64,000 bases of DNA from Arthrobacter sp. Y81 (GTDB lineage: Bacteria > Actinomycetota > Actinomycetes > Actinomycetales > Micrococcaceae): contig NZ_PJIL01000016.1 in assembly GCF_002929335.1 (NCBI RefSeq), forward strand, positions 56,732 to 120,731, given 5' to 3'. The first letter of the stretch is position 1; each line of letters starts with the position of its first letter. The position numbers and the translations under genes are program-made. The notes beneath the pieces are model-generated. The model saw only the letters and a list, made by a program, of their open reading frames with translations, made no database searches and was not told where the DNA came from. Of this stretch, positions 46,849-54,908 are shown piece after piece.

Positions 46849-47271
46849 GTGGCCGTAAAGATTCGCCTTAAGCGCTTCGGTAAGATGCGCGCACCGTACT
46901 ACCGCATCGTCGTCATGGACGCACGCTCCAAGCGTGATGGCCGTGCCATCGAAGAAATCGGCAAGTACCACCCGACCGAAGAGCCCTCGTACATCGAGGT
47001 CGACACGGACCGTGCCCAGTACTGGCTCGGCGTCGGCGCACAGCCGTCCGAGCAGGTCGCCGCGATCCTCAAGATCACCGGTGACTGGCAGAAGTTCAAG
47101 GGTCTCCCCGGCCAGGAGGGCACCTTGAAGACCAAGGCTCCCAAGGCTGCCTTCGTTACCCCGGAAAAGGGTTCCGTGATCATCCCGGAAGCCATCACCA
47201 AGAAGGCCAAGAAGGACGACGCCGCCGAGGCCCCCGCCGACGCAGCAGCAGAGACCACCGAGGCTGAGTAA
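46849..47271 (+). CDS. rpsP: 30S ribosomal protein S16
   Basis: A 140-residue S16: MAVKIRLKRFGKMRAPYYRIVVMDARSKRDGRAIEEIG is the conserved opening, which fixes the GTG at 46849 (AGGAG 11 bases upstream). The C-terminal extension rich in Ala, Glu and Lys (AKKDDAAEAPADAAAETTEAE) is typical of actinobacteria. First gene of rpsP-khpA-rimM-trmD-rplS. Confidence 0.97.
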   Translation: MAVKIRLKRFGKMRAPYYRIVVMDARSKRDGRAIEEIGKYHPTEEPSYIEVDTDRAQYWLGVGAQPSEQVAAILKITGDWQKFKGLPGQEGTLKTKAPKAAFVTPEKGSVIIPEAITKKAKKDDAAEAPADAAAETTEAE

Positions 47272-47272
47272 A

Positions 47273-47515
47273 TTGCTGGCAGAAGCGCTCGAACACCTAG
47301 TCCGCGGGATCGTTGACAGTCCTGAGGACGTCAAGGTCAGTGCGAAGAACAACCGCCGCGGGGACACCCTCGAGGTGCGCGTTCACCAGGACGACCTCGG
47401 ACGGGTGATCGGTCGTCAGGGCCGCACGGCACGCGCATTGCGCACTGTCGTGGCGGCGCTGGCCGGCGGCGAACAGGTCAGGGTCGACGTCGTCGACACA
47501 GACCGCCGCCGGTAA
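47273..47515 (+). CDS. khpA: KH-domain RNA-binding protein KhpA
   Basis: An 80-residue single-KH protein with the GXXG loop in RVIGRQGRTARALRTVV. It belongs to the KhpA/YlqC family encoded between rpsP and rimM, and usually pairs with KhpB (Jag) to bind RNA. TTG start one base after the rpsP stop. A strong hairpin follows. Confidence 0.93.
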   Translation: MLAEALEHLVRGIVDSPEDVKVSAKNNRRGDTLEVRVHQDDLGRVIGRQGRTARALRTVVAALAGGEQVRVDVVDTDRRR

Positions 47516-47537
47516 ACGCCCCGCAATATTTGTCTCA

Positions 47538-47583
47538 AGTCCGGCCCCTTCACCAGATCATGGTGGAGGGGCCGGACTGTTTT
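47538..47583 (+). terminator. Hairpin terminator between khpA and rimM
   Basis: An 18-bp stem with one G-U wobble (47538-47555 pairing with 47561-47578; AGTCCGGCCCC/GGGGCCGGACT) is followed by GTTTTC. It separates rpsP-khpA from rimM-trmD and would lower their expression relative to S16. Confidence 0.8.
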
Positions 47584-47654
47584 CAGCAAGACCCGGCGCG
47601 GCAGTAGGCGCGCAGCAGAACCCGAACAGAACGACTCCCGGAACAGAGGAACAG

Positions 47655-48233
47655 ATGCAGCTTCAGGTGGCACGAATCGGCAAACCGCACGGCATCCGCG
47701 GCGAAGTGACCGTCCAGGTCCTGACCGACGCGCCGGAGGACCGCTTCATTCCAGGCACGGAATTCGTGGTTGAGCCCGCGTCGGTGGGGACGCTGACCGT
47801 GGACAGCGCCCGCTGGAACAAGGACATCCTGCTGCTGGGTTTTGAAGGCATCGAGACCCGCAACCAGGCCGAAGCCCTGCGCGGCGCCAAACTGTTCATC
47901 GAGACCGAAGAGCTTGACGAGGACGACGACGAGGGCTGGTATGAGCATGAGCTCGTCGGCCTCGAGGTCCGGGTGGGCGACGCCGTTGTGGGCAAGGTTT
48001 CCGGGCTGCACACCCTTCCGGTCCAGGACCTCATTGTCGTGGAGGCAACCGACGGCAAAGAGATCCTGATTCCCTTCGTGGAAGAGATCGTGCCCGAGGT
48101 CAATGTCGGTGAAAAGTACATCCTGGTCACCCCGCCGCCGGGGCTCTTCGACATCAACGCTGATGAGTCCGGCGAAACGACGGAGACCGGCGACGCCGGA
48201 TCGGGCAAGACTGAGGCCGGAGACAACGCGTAA
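47655..48233 (+). CDS. rimM: Ribosome maturation factor RimM
   Basis: A 192-residue 30S assembly factor. The N-terminal domain begins QVARIGKPHGIRGEVTVQVLTD; the C-terminal PRC-barrel has GLEVRVGDAVVGKVSGLHTLPVQDLIVVE and GKEILIPFVEEIVPEVN. GAGGAAC upstream of the ATG. The trmD ATG begins immediately after the stop codon. Confidence 0.96.
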   Translation: MQLQVARIGKPHGIRGEVTVQVLTDAPEDRFIPGTEFVVEPASVGTLTVDSARWNKDILLLGFEGIETRNQAEALRGAKLFIETEELDEDDDEGWYEHELVGLEVRVGDAVVGKVSGLHTLPVQDLIVVEATDGKEILIPFVEEIVPEVNVGEKYILVTPPPGLFDINADESGETTETGDAGSGKTEAGDNA

Positions 48234-49058
48234 ATGAGGATCGACGTCGTCAGCATCTTCCCCGAGTACCTTGCGCCCCTGGAACTTTCCCTGATCGGGA
48301 AGGCGCGCCAGGACGGCCTGCTGGACCTTAACGTCCACGACCTCCGGGAGTTCACCGCGGACAAGCACCGGACGGTGGACGACACCCCGTACGGCGGCGG
48401 CGCCGGCATGGTGATGAAGGCTGAACCGTGGGCGCAGGCGCTGGCCTCGGTGGCTGCGGCCGGGGACGACGACCCCTCCCGCAAGCCGGTGCTGATCGTC
48501 CCGTCACCCGCGGGCGAACGGTTCACCCAGGCGCTGGCATACGAGCTCGCGGAGGAAGAACAGCTGGTTTTCGCCTGCGGCCGGTACGAGGGCATCGACG
48601 AGCGGGTCATCGAGTGGGCGGAAGAGCACTTCACTGTCCGGCCCCTGAGCCTGGGGGACTACGTCCTTAACGGCGGAGAAGTGGCCGTCCTGGCCATGAC
48701 CGAGGCCATCGTGCGGCTCCTTCCCGGCGTTGTCGGCAATCCGGAGTCCCTGGTCGAGGAATCCCACTCTGACGGTCTCCTGGAATACCCGGTGTACACC
48801 AAGCCCTCCAGCTGGCGGGACCGCGACGTTCCGCCCGTGCTGCTGAGCGGCAACCACGGCAAAATTGCCCAGTGGAGGCGCCACGAGCAGTACCGGCGCA
48901 CCGCCGAAAGGCGGCCGGACCTGCTCGAGGTGTTCGACGCCGGAAAGCTGCCGCGTGCGGACCGCACCGCGCTCGGGGACCTCGGGTACGACGTCGTCGA
49001 CGGTCGCCTGCGGCTCCGCCCGGCGGCGGGCGGAGAGGGCACGGCCGCCCAAGGCTGA
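48234..49058 (+). CDS. trmD: tRNA (guanine(37)-N(1))-methyltransferase
   Basis: Methylates G37 of tRNAs, preventing frameshifts. The 274-residue SPOUT enzyme begins MRIDVVSIFPEYLAPL, has the SAM knot segment SLGDYVLNGGEVAVLAMTEAIVRLLPG and the conserved LEYPVYTKPSSWR and RPDLLEVFD. It is translationally coupled to rimM (TAA then ATG with no gap). Confidence 0.97.
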   Translation: MRIDVVSIFPEYLAPLELSLIGKARQDGLLDLNVHDLREFTADKHRTVDDTPYGGGAGMVMKAEPWAQALASVAAAGDDDPSRKPVLIVPSPAGERFTQALAYELAEEEQLVFACGRYEGIDERVIEWAEEHFTVRPLSLGDYVLNGGEVAVLAMTEAIVRLLPGVVGNPESLVEESHSDGLLEYPVYTKPSSWRDRDVPPVLLSGNHGKIAQWRRHEQYRRTAERRPDLLEVFDAGKLPRADRTALGDLGYDVVDGRLRLRPAAGGEGTAAQG

Positions 49059-49118
49059 CGTCCGGCGGAGCAACGACCGCCGCAAGGCGGTTCCTGATTC
49101 GCCGGAATCCTCCGAATG

Positions 49119-49127
49119 TGGCAAAAT
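49119..49127 (+). promoter_or_regulatory. Candidate -10 (TGGCAAAAT) of rplS
   Basis: Matches the TGGCACAAT upstream of rpsP in seven of nine-to-eight positions and lies 190 bases before rplS, which would give rplS its own promoter and a long leader. Confidence 0.35.
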
Positions 49128-49316
49128 TAGTCCTTGTGCCTGCTGGGTGCGCACCTGCCACAGGGGGAGCGTCACCAACAGCCCGGCACCCCGGTCCCGT
49201 CAATCAGTGATGGAGCCGGATCAGAAAACTTTCGGCAGTGATTTCCGGGTCTTTTCCCGGGCTTGGCAGCCGTGACCCAAAGTGGATGACCTGTGGCGTT
49301 CACCAGGAGTGGATCA

Positions 49317-49676
49317 ATGCATATCCTCGATACCGTAGATGCAGCCTCGCTGCGCACCGATGTTCCCCAGTTCCGCGCGGGTGACACCCTCAAGGTTCAC
49401 GTGAACATCATCGAAGGCAAGAACTCCCGTGTCCAGGTCTTCCAGGGCTTCGTCCTGGGCCGCCAGGGCGACGGCATCCGCGAAACCTTCACGGTCCGCA
49501 AGGTTTCCTTCGGTGTCGGCGTAGAGCGTACCTTCCCGGTGCACTCCCCGATCATCGACAAGATCGAGGTCGTCACCAAGGGTGACGTCCGCCGCGCCAA
49601 GCTTTACTACATGCGTGCACTGCGCGGTAAGGCTGCGAAGATCAAGGAAAAGCGCGACTTCAGCACCGCCAAGTAA
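49317..49676 (+). CDS. rplS: 50S ribosomal protein L19
   Basis: A 119-residue L19 (MHILDTVDAASLRTDVPQFRAGDTLKVHV; IEGKNSRVQVFQGFVLGRQG; GVGVERTFPVHSPIIDKIEVV). ATG 49317 is chosen because CAGGAG is seven bases upstream and the product then has the family N-terminus; an upstream GTG at 49293 is rejected. The 258-base gap from trmD and a candidate -10 suggest separate transcription. Confidence 0.97.
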   Translation: MHILDTVDAASLRTDVPQFRAGDTLKVHVNIIEGKNSRVQVFQGFVLGRQGDGIRETFTVRKVSFGVGVERTFPVHSPIIDKIEVVTKGDVRRAKLYYMRALRGKAAKIKEKRDFSTAK

Positions 49677-49760
49677 GTCTTCCGGACTTCCACGGCGGGT
49701 CCAGAACCCGGATCCGGCCCGCGCCGGAGCCTTCCGCAACAGCGCCACAGGATACGGATC

Positions 49761-50438
49761 ATGGACCAGTCAGAACGCCAGCCCAGGAAACTGGGCTGGC
49801 GTTTTGCGTTGCTCGCCCTTGCGCTGGCGCTGCTCATCAGCGGACTTGTCCGCGCCCTCTGGCTGGATGTGTACTACATACCGTCCGCCTCCATGGAACC
49901 GCTCTTCGGCGCGGGGGACAGGATCCTGGTTTCCCGTACCGATTTCCAGTCCCGACCTGTCCGGCGCGGTGACGTCGTGGTCTTCGACGGCCGCGGGTCG
50001 TTCGCTCCGCTCAACAGCGGCAACGGACCGGTGCAGGATGCCGCCGCGGCGGCCGGACACTGGCTTGGCATTACAGGCAGTGATACAACCTACATAAAGC
50101 GGGTTATCGGGTTGCCCGGCGATCATGTCATCTGCTGCGATGACCAGCAGCGGCTCACAGTTAACGGTCAGGCGCTTGAGGAACCATACCTCTATGGCGG
50201 GGACGTGGCGAGCAAGCAGAAGTTCAGTGTGATCGTTCCGGCGGGACGGCTATGGTTGCTTGGAGACCACCGGTCCATGTCCGCTGATTCCCGAAGCCTG
50301 CTGGGCGCACCGGGAGGCGGCATGGTGCCCCTGGACCGGGTGATCGGCAGGCCGGTCCAGATCATCTGGCCACTCGACAGATTTGCGGCCGTGCCCCGGC
50401 CCGCAGAAACCAGCACGACGACGAAGGACGGACAGTAG
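49761..50438 (+). CDS. lepB: Signal peptidase I (first copy)
   Basis: Type I signal peptidase, 225 residues. One N-terminal membrane segment (FALLALALALLISGLVRALWL), the catalytic Ser44 in YYIPSASMEPLF and the catalytic lysine in TYIKRVIGLPGDHVI, then GDHRSMSADSR. It is followed by a second signal peptidase gene whose ATG comes directly after its stop. Runs of signal peptidase genes after rplS are known in actinobacteria. Confidence 0.94.
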   Translation: MDQSERQPRKLGWRFALLALALALLISGLVRALWLDVYYIPSASMEPLFGAGDRILVSRTDFQSRPVRRGDVVVFDGRGSFAPLNSGNGPVQDAAAAAGHWLGITGSDTTYIKRVIGLPGDHVICCDDQQRLTVNGQALEEPYLYGGDVASKQKFSVIVPAGRLWLLGDHRSMSADSRSLLGAPGGGMVPLDRVIGRPVQIIWPLDRFAAVPRPAETSTTTKDGQ

Positions 50439-51413
50439 ATGCCCGAGACCGATCCCCGGACTCCTGATCCGCTCAAGCGCGACGCCGCCGGAGGCGCCCA
50501 CACTTCAGGCGCCCACACAGGACGCGACGCCGCCGGACGCGACTACTCGGCAACTGCCACGGACGCGGATGCCGGGTCGCCGTCCGAAGCTCCGCCTGTA
50601 GCACCGCCGGCAGCTCCCTCGGCCGGTCCGTCCGCTGCATCGGAGCAGCCCGCTCTCCGGTCAGAGGGCCGGGCTGCTGGTTCGAAGGGCGCCCATTCCA
50701 AGGCCGGGCCATCAAAGCCGGCCAAGGAGAGCAAGGCCCACAGTCCGCTGTACCTTTGGATCAAGGAAGTGGCCACGGTGGTGGCCATCGCGGTGGTGCT
50801 GTCCTTCCTGATCAAGACGTTCCTGTTCAGGGCGTTCTATATCCCGTCCGAGTCCATGGTCAGCACGCTCGACGTCAACGACCGCATCTTCGTCAACCTG
50901 CTGGTGCCGGAGCCTTTTGCCCTTGAGCATGGTGATGTAGTGGTCTTCAAGGACACCAAGGGATGGCTGGTGCCGACGCCGGACAAGGCGGACGGTCCGT
51001 TCACTTGGGTCCAGGACGGCCTGACATTTGTCGGCCTGCTGCCGGACAATTCGGAGCAGCACCTGGTCAAGCGCGTCATCGGCCTCCCCGGCGACCACGT
51101 CGTTTGCTGCGACGCCGGCGGGAAACTCACCATCAACGGCAAGGAAGTTGATGAGACGTACGTCAACCCCGCCGAGGTGCCCGATATCCGGAACTTCGAC
51201 GTCGTTGTCCCGGACGGCAAGATCTGGGTGATGGGAGATAACCGGAACCACTCGGCGGATTCCCGCGCCCACCAGGACAGCAACGGCGGCTTCATCGACA
51301 TGCCCGACATCGAGGGCAAGGCAGCCGTCATTGCCTGGCCCCTCAACAGGCTGACCGGGCTGGGAAACTACCCCGACGTGTTCCGGAACGTTCCCGCACC
51401 GACTGGAAAATAG
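50439..51413 (+). CDS. lepB: Signal peptidase I (second copy, long N-terminal tail)
   Basis: A 324-residue type I signal peptidase. Residues 1-105 are a disordered cytoplasmic tail rich in Ala, Gly, Pro and Ser; a membrane segment follows (VATVVAIAVVLSFLIKTFLF, about 111-130), then catalytic Ser139 in FYIPSESMVSTL and Lys in HLVKRVIGLPGDHVV, and GDNRNHSADSR. The paralogue upstream lacks the tail, suggesting different partners or control. Coupled to rnhB (stop then ATG). Confidence 0.95.
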   Translation: MPETDPRTPDPLKRDAAGGAHTSGAHTGRDAAGRDYSATATDADAGSPSEAPPVAPPAAPSAGPSAASEQPALRSEGRAAGSKGAHSKAGPSKPAKESKAHSPLYLWIKEVATVVAIAVVLSFLIKTFLFRAFYIPSESMVSTLDVNDRIFVNLLVPEPFALEHGDVVVFKDTKGWLVPTPDKADGPFTWVQDGLTFVGLLPDNSEQHLVKRVIGLPGDHVVCCDAGGKLTINGKEVDETYVNPAEVPDIRNFDVVVPDGKIWVMGDNRNHSADSRAHQDSNGGFIDMPDIEGKAAVIAWPLNRLTGLGNYPDVFRNVPAPTGK

Positions 51414-52079
51414 ATGTCCATCGCACCAACCCTCGATTATGAGCACCGTTTCCTGAGTACCGGTGCCAGGCTCCTGGCCGGCATCGACGAAGTCGGCCGG
51501 GGAGCCATTGCAGGACCCGTGACCGTCGGAATCGCCGTCGTCGACCTCAGCCGCCCGGTTCTTCTCGACGACGTCCGCGACAGCAAGCTGCTGAAGGAAT
51601 CTGACCGTGAGCGGCTGGAACCCCTCGTGCGCAGCTGGAGCGTCGCGTCGGCGGTGGGGCACGCCTCGGCCAGCGAGATCGACGCCATGGGCATCATCGC
51701 GGCGCTGCGGACCGCGGGAACAAGGGCCTGGCTGCAAATCCTGGCTGCCGGTGTCACTCCCGATGTGGTGCTGCTCGACGGCAGTCACAACTGGCTCTCA
51801 CCGGAGACACAAGCGTCCCTCTTTGACGACGCCCCGGCCGGGCCCGGGTGTGACGCTCCGGTCCACACCCTCGTCAAGGCGGACATGCAGTGCTTGAGTG
51901 TGGCCGCCGCCAGCATCCTCGCCAAAGTGGAGCGGGACCGGCTCATGCGGACGCTGCACACGGAGTTCCCGGCCTTCGCCTGGAATGAAAACAAAGGCTA
52001 CGGAACGGCGTCACACAAGGAAGCCCTCAGGGCCGCGGGACCCACGCCCTATCACCGGGTTAGCTGGCAGATTCTCTGA
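51414..52079 (+). CDS. rnhB: Ribonuclease HII
   Basis: Removes ribonucleotides from DNA hybrids. The 221 residues show the acidic catalytic set: AGIDEVGRGAIAGPV (Asp and Glu), RDSKLLKESDRERLEPLV, VVLLDGSHNWL (Asp), and VKADMQCLSVAAASILAKVERDRLM. Starts directly after the second signal peptidase stop. Confidence 0.96.
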   Translation: MSIAPTLDYEHRFLSTGARLLAGIDEVGRGAIAGPVTVGIAVVDLSRPVLLDDVRDSKLLKESDRERLEPLVRSWSVASAVGHASASEIDAMGIIAALRTAGTRAWLQILAAGVTPDVVLLDGSHNWLSPETQASLFDDAPAGPGCDAPVHTLVKADMQCLSVAAASILAKVERDRLMRTLHTEFPAFAWNENKGYGTASHKEALRAAGPTPYHRVSWQIL

Positions 52080-52175
52080 ACTGGGCCGCCGTGGAGCGGG
52101 GTCGGCGAGCGGGCAACGGGCGGCAGGGCCGGCGCCATGGCCCACGCGGTGCGCTGAATAGTGCAAGATGGAACC

Positions 52176-52502
52176 ATGAGTGCCGAGGATCTTGAGAACT
52201 ATGAAACCGACATGGAACTGCAGCTCTACCGCGAATACCGAGACGTCGTCGGGCTGTTCAGCTACGTAGTCGAGACCGAACGGCGTTTCTACCTTGCCAA
52301 CCACGTTGACCTGCAGGCGCGCAGTGCAGACGGTGAAGTCTATTTTGACCTCACCCTGCAGGATGCCTGGGTTTGGGACGTCTATAGGTCGGCCCGGTTC
52401 GTCAAGAGCGTCCGGGTGATTACGTTCAAGGACGTCAATGTCGAAGAGCTGCCCCGGAACGAGGAACTGGCCCTTCCCAAGGACGTGGACCTGGGCAACT
52501 GA
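52176..52502 (+). CDS. DUF2469 family protein
   Basis: A 108-residue acidic protein (MSAEDLENYETDMELQLYREYRDVVGLFSYVVETERRFYLAN at the start) of the DUF2469 family, conserved after rnhB in actinobacteria. Function unknown. ATG 52176 is chosen because family members begin SAEDLE. A terminator with a T-run follows. Confidence 0.9.
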   Translation: MSAEDLENYETDMELQLYREYRDVVGLFSYVVETERRFYLANHVDLQARSADGEVYFDLTLQDAWVWDVYRSARFVKSVRVITFKDVNVEELPRNEELALPKDVDLGN

Positions 52503-52511
52503 TCCGGGCAA

Positions 52512-52549
52512 GTGATCAACCGTGTCGGCGGTTGCACTACCTGTTTTTT
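52512..52549 (+). terminator. Terminator after DUF2469 (T6 tail)
   Basis: GTG-at-CAACCG (52512-52522) pairs with CGGTTGCAC (52529-52537); TTTTTT follows at 52544-52549. It is the most conventional intrinsic terminator in the window. Confidence 0.7.
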
Positions 52550-52744
52550 GCCCAGGGTCTGGCATCCCCGCCCCCCTTGGCGCGAGACTACTGTATGGGA
52601 TTGATTCGTAGTTCTGTTCCGACGGCTTACCGCGTTGCGGAGGGGTCTCGCGTCCTGCAGACACATCCTGACGGTGCTTGAGTCGAGCGCCGCAGGGCTC
52701 GTACTGGCACCGCCTACCCGGCTGACATCAGAGAAGATCTCACC

Positions 52745-52855
52745 ATGAAAATACTCTGCTGGTTCCTAGGGCACATCTGGAGCAGCCATGCCGGTTTCTA
52801 CGATGAGCGGCCGCACCAGTCTGCCCACTGCATGAGATGCGGAACCCGCGCCTAG
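52745..52855 (+). CDS. 36-residue Cys/His microprotein (DUF1660-like)
   Basis: A short frame reading MKILCWFLGHIWSSHAGFYD then a tail ending CMRCGTRA. The pattern C-X3-GH ... H-C-X2-C resembles tiny zinc-ribbon proteins (DUF1660 type). It stands alone between DUF2469 and yraN in a 494-base gap that otherwise has no gene. AGAGAAG lies about eight bases upstream of the ATG. Function unknown; it could be a metal-binding adaptor or a leader-like peptide. Confidence 0.6.
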   Translation: MKILCWFLGHIWSSHAGFYDERPHQSAHCMRCGTRA

Positions 52856-52996
52856 CGGTTCCTGCCTGGCGGTTCCGTCCGCCTGACCTCCGCCCACCAC
52901 TCCTCCACAGCACCTCTTCGCCGGGGTTTCCCACATAGCGCCCCCGGCCGGTATGCCTGGCTCCGCCGCTCCCGCAGGCTGGTGGCGGAGGTAAGA

Positions 52997-53353
52997 ATGA
53001 GAGCCAAAGACTTGCTTGGCCGGCGCGGGGAAGAACTGGCTGCCGGATATCTGGAATCACAGGGCATGCTGATCGTGGACCGCAACTGGCGCTGTCCCGA
53101 GGGCGAAATCGACATCGTGGCGCTTGACGGCGATTCGCTGGTCATCGCCGAAGTCAAAACGCGGAAATCCCTGGCCTACGGGCATCCCTTTGAAGCCGTC
53201 GGCGTTGCCAAACTGGCGCGCCTTCACCGGCTGGCTTCGGCCTGGTGCCGGGACCACGAACTCCGGATGCCCTTCCGCCGTGTCGACGTGGTTGCCGTCC
53301 TTGACGACGGCGCCGGCCAGCCGCGCGTGGAGCATCTCAAAGGGGTGGGCTAG
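52997..53353 (+). CDS. yraN: UPF0102 / YraN endonuclease-like protein
   Basis: A 118-residue protein with a restriction-endonuclease-like fold: RRGEELAAGYLESQGMLIVDRNWR, then GEIDIVALDGDSLVIAEVKTRKS (catalytic D and EVK). It is usually encoded before comM and dprA, as here, suggesting a role in DNA uptake or recombination. GGAGG five bases before ATG 52997 defines the start; GTG 52982 is rejected. comM starts immediately after the stop. Confidence 0.92.
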   Translation: MRAKDLLGRRGEELAAGYLESQGMLIVDRNWRCPEGEIDIVALDGDSLVIAEVKTRKSLAYGHPFEAVGVAKLARLHRLASAWCRDHELRMPFRRVDVVAVLDDGAGQPRVEHLKGVG

Positions 53354-54898
53354 GTGGGCCTCGGCAGGACATACTCTGTGGCCCTCGTAGGCCTCAATGG
53401 CTACATCGTTGAAGTCGAAGCTGACATCGGCCAGACCCTCCCGGCCTTCATCATCCTGGGACTTCCGGATGCATCGCTGAACGAAGCCAAGGAACGGATC
53501 CGCTCGGCGGCCCAGAATTCCGGCATCCCGCTGAGCCGGCGCAAGATCACGGCCAACCTCATCCCGGCATCGTTGCCAAAACGTGGTTCCGGTTTCGACC
53601 TGGCCATCACCATGGCCGTCCTGCGCGCAGCAAACGACATCAAATCGACTGAGCGGACTGTCTTCATCGCCGAGCTGGGCCTTGACGGTAGGCTCAGGCC
53701 CGTCCGTGGCATCCTCCCGGCCGTGATGGCCGCCGTGCAGGCAGGCTACCCGGACGTTGTGGTGGCGCAGGCGAATGAGGCAGAGGCAGGGCTCGTGCCG
53801 GGTGCCAGGGTGCGCGGCTACAGGACCCTTGCCCGCCTCGCGTGTGACTTCGGGGCGGATCCGCAGGAACTTGCCTTGGACTTTGAACCGGATGACGAGC
53901 ACACTTCCGGCGATGGTCCGTCGTTGGCGGGACCGGCCCCGGACATGTGTGATGTCGCCGGCCAGGCCGACGCCCGGAAAGCGCTGGAAGTCGCCGCTGC
54001 CGGGGCCCATCACTTGCTCCTGTCGGGCCCTCCGGGGGCCGGTAAGACCATGCTCGCCGAACGGCTTCCTGGCCTGCTGCCGGACCTGGCTGACGGCGAG
54101 GCCATGGAGGTCACCGCGATCCACTCCCTGTGCGCCCTGTCGTCAGCTGCAGTGCAGCTCCTCCGCCGGCCGCCGTTCGAGAATCCCCACCATACGGCCA
54201 GCGCAGCTGCCATCATCGGCGGCGGCTCCGGGCTGCCACGGCCGGGCGCAGCGTCCCGGGCGCACCGTGGTGTGCTCTTCCTTGACGAGGCTCCGGAATA
54301 TGAACGGCGGGTTCTCGATGCGCTCAGGCAACCGTTGGAGAGCGGCGAGCTGGTCATTCACCGGTCCGCCGGCACCGCCGCCTACCCGGCACGGTTCCAA
54401 CTCGTACTGGCCGCCAACCCCTGCCCGTGCGGAAAGGCTTCGGGGAAAGGGCTCGACTGCACCTGTACGCCCATGATGAGGCGCCGGTACCTTGCGCGGA
54501 TGTCCGGGCCGCTGCTGGACCGGGTGGACATTCAATTGCAGGTGGAGAGGGTTTCGCTTGCTGATTTCGGCCAGTCGGGTGCGGAAGAAGACACCGCGAC
54601 CGTTGCCGCCAGGGTTCGTGCTGCCAGGATCCGCCAGCTGGAGAGGCTGCGGCCCCTGGGCCTGGAAACCAACTCGCAGGTGCCGGGCCGCGTACTTCGC
54701 GGTGCCCTGCGCCTGGCATCACCCACCACCCGGATCCTCGACCGCTCGCTGGAACGCGGTGTGCTCACCGCCCGCGGTTATGACCGGGTCCTCCGGCTGG
54801 CCTGGACGCTAGCGGACCTGGCTTGCCGTGACGCCCCGGATGACAACGACATCGGGCAGGCGCTGGGACTCCGGCAAGCTGCCTCGGCCGCGGCCTGA
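53354..54898 (+). CDS. comM: Mg-chelatase-like AAA protein ComM
   Basis: A 514-residue hexameric AAA+ helicase involved in branch migration during natural transformation in other bacteria. An N-terminal Lon/S5-type domain (GLNGYIVEVEADIGQTLPAFIILGLPDA; KRGSGFDLAITMAVL) precedes the AAA core (Walker A LSGPPGAGKTMLAERLPGLLP, Walker B GVLFLDEAPEYERRVLDALRQPLE) and a C-terminal domain (RARGYDRVLRLAWTLADL). GTG start at once after yraN. Confidence 0.94.
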   Translation: MGLGRTYSVALVGLNGYIVEVEADIGQTLPAFIILGLPDASLNEAKERIRSAAQNSGIPLSRRKITANLIPASLPKRGSGFDLAITMAVLRAANDIKSTERTVFIAELGLDGRLRPVRGILPAVMAAVQAGYPDVVVAQANEAEAGLVPGARVRGYRTLARLACDFGADPQELALDFEPDDEHTSGDGPSLAGPAPDMCDVAGQADARKALEVAAAGAHHLLLSGPPGAGKTMLAERLPGLLPDLADGEAMEVTAIHSLCALSSAAVQLLRRPPFENPHHTASAAAIIGGGSGLPRPGAASRAHRGVLFLDEAPEYERRVLDALRQPLESGELVIHRSAGTAAYPARFQLVLAANPCPCGKASGKGLDCTCTPMMRRRYLARMSGPLLDRVDIQLQVERVSLADFGQSGAEEDTATVAARVRAARIRQLERLRPLGLETNSQVPGRVLRGALRLASPTTRILDRSLERGVLTARGYDRVLRLAWTLADLACRDAPDDNDIGQALGLRQAASAAA

Positions 54899-54908
54899 AA
54901 GGAACACG

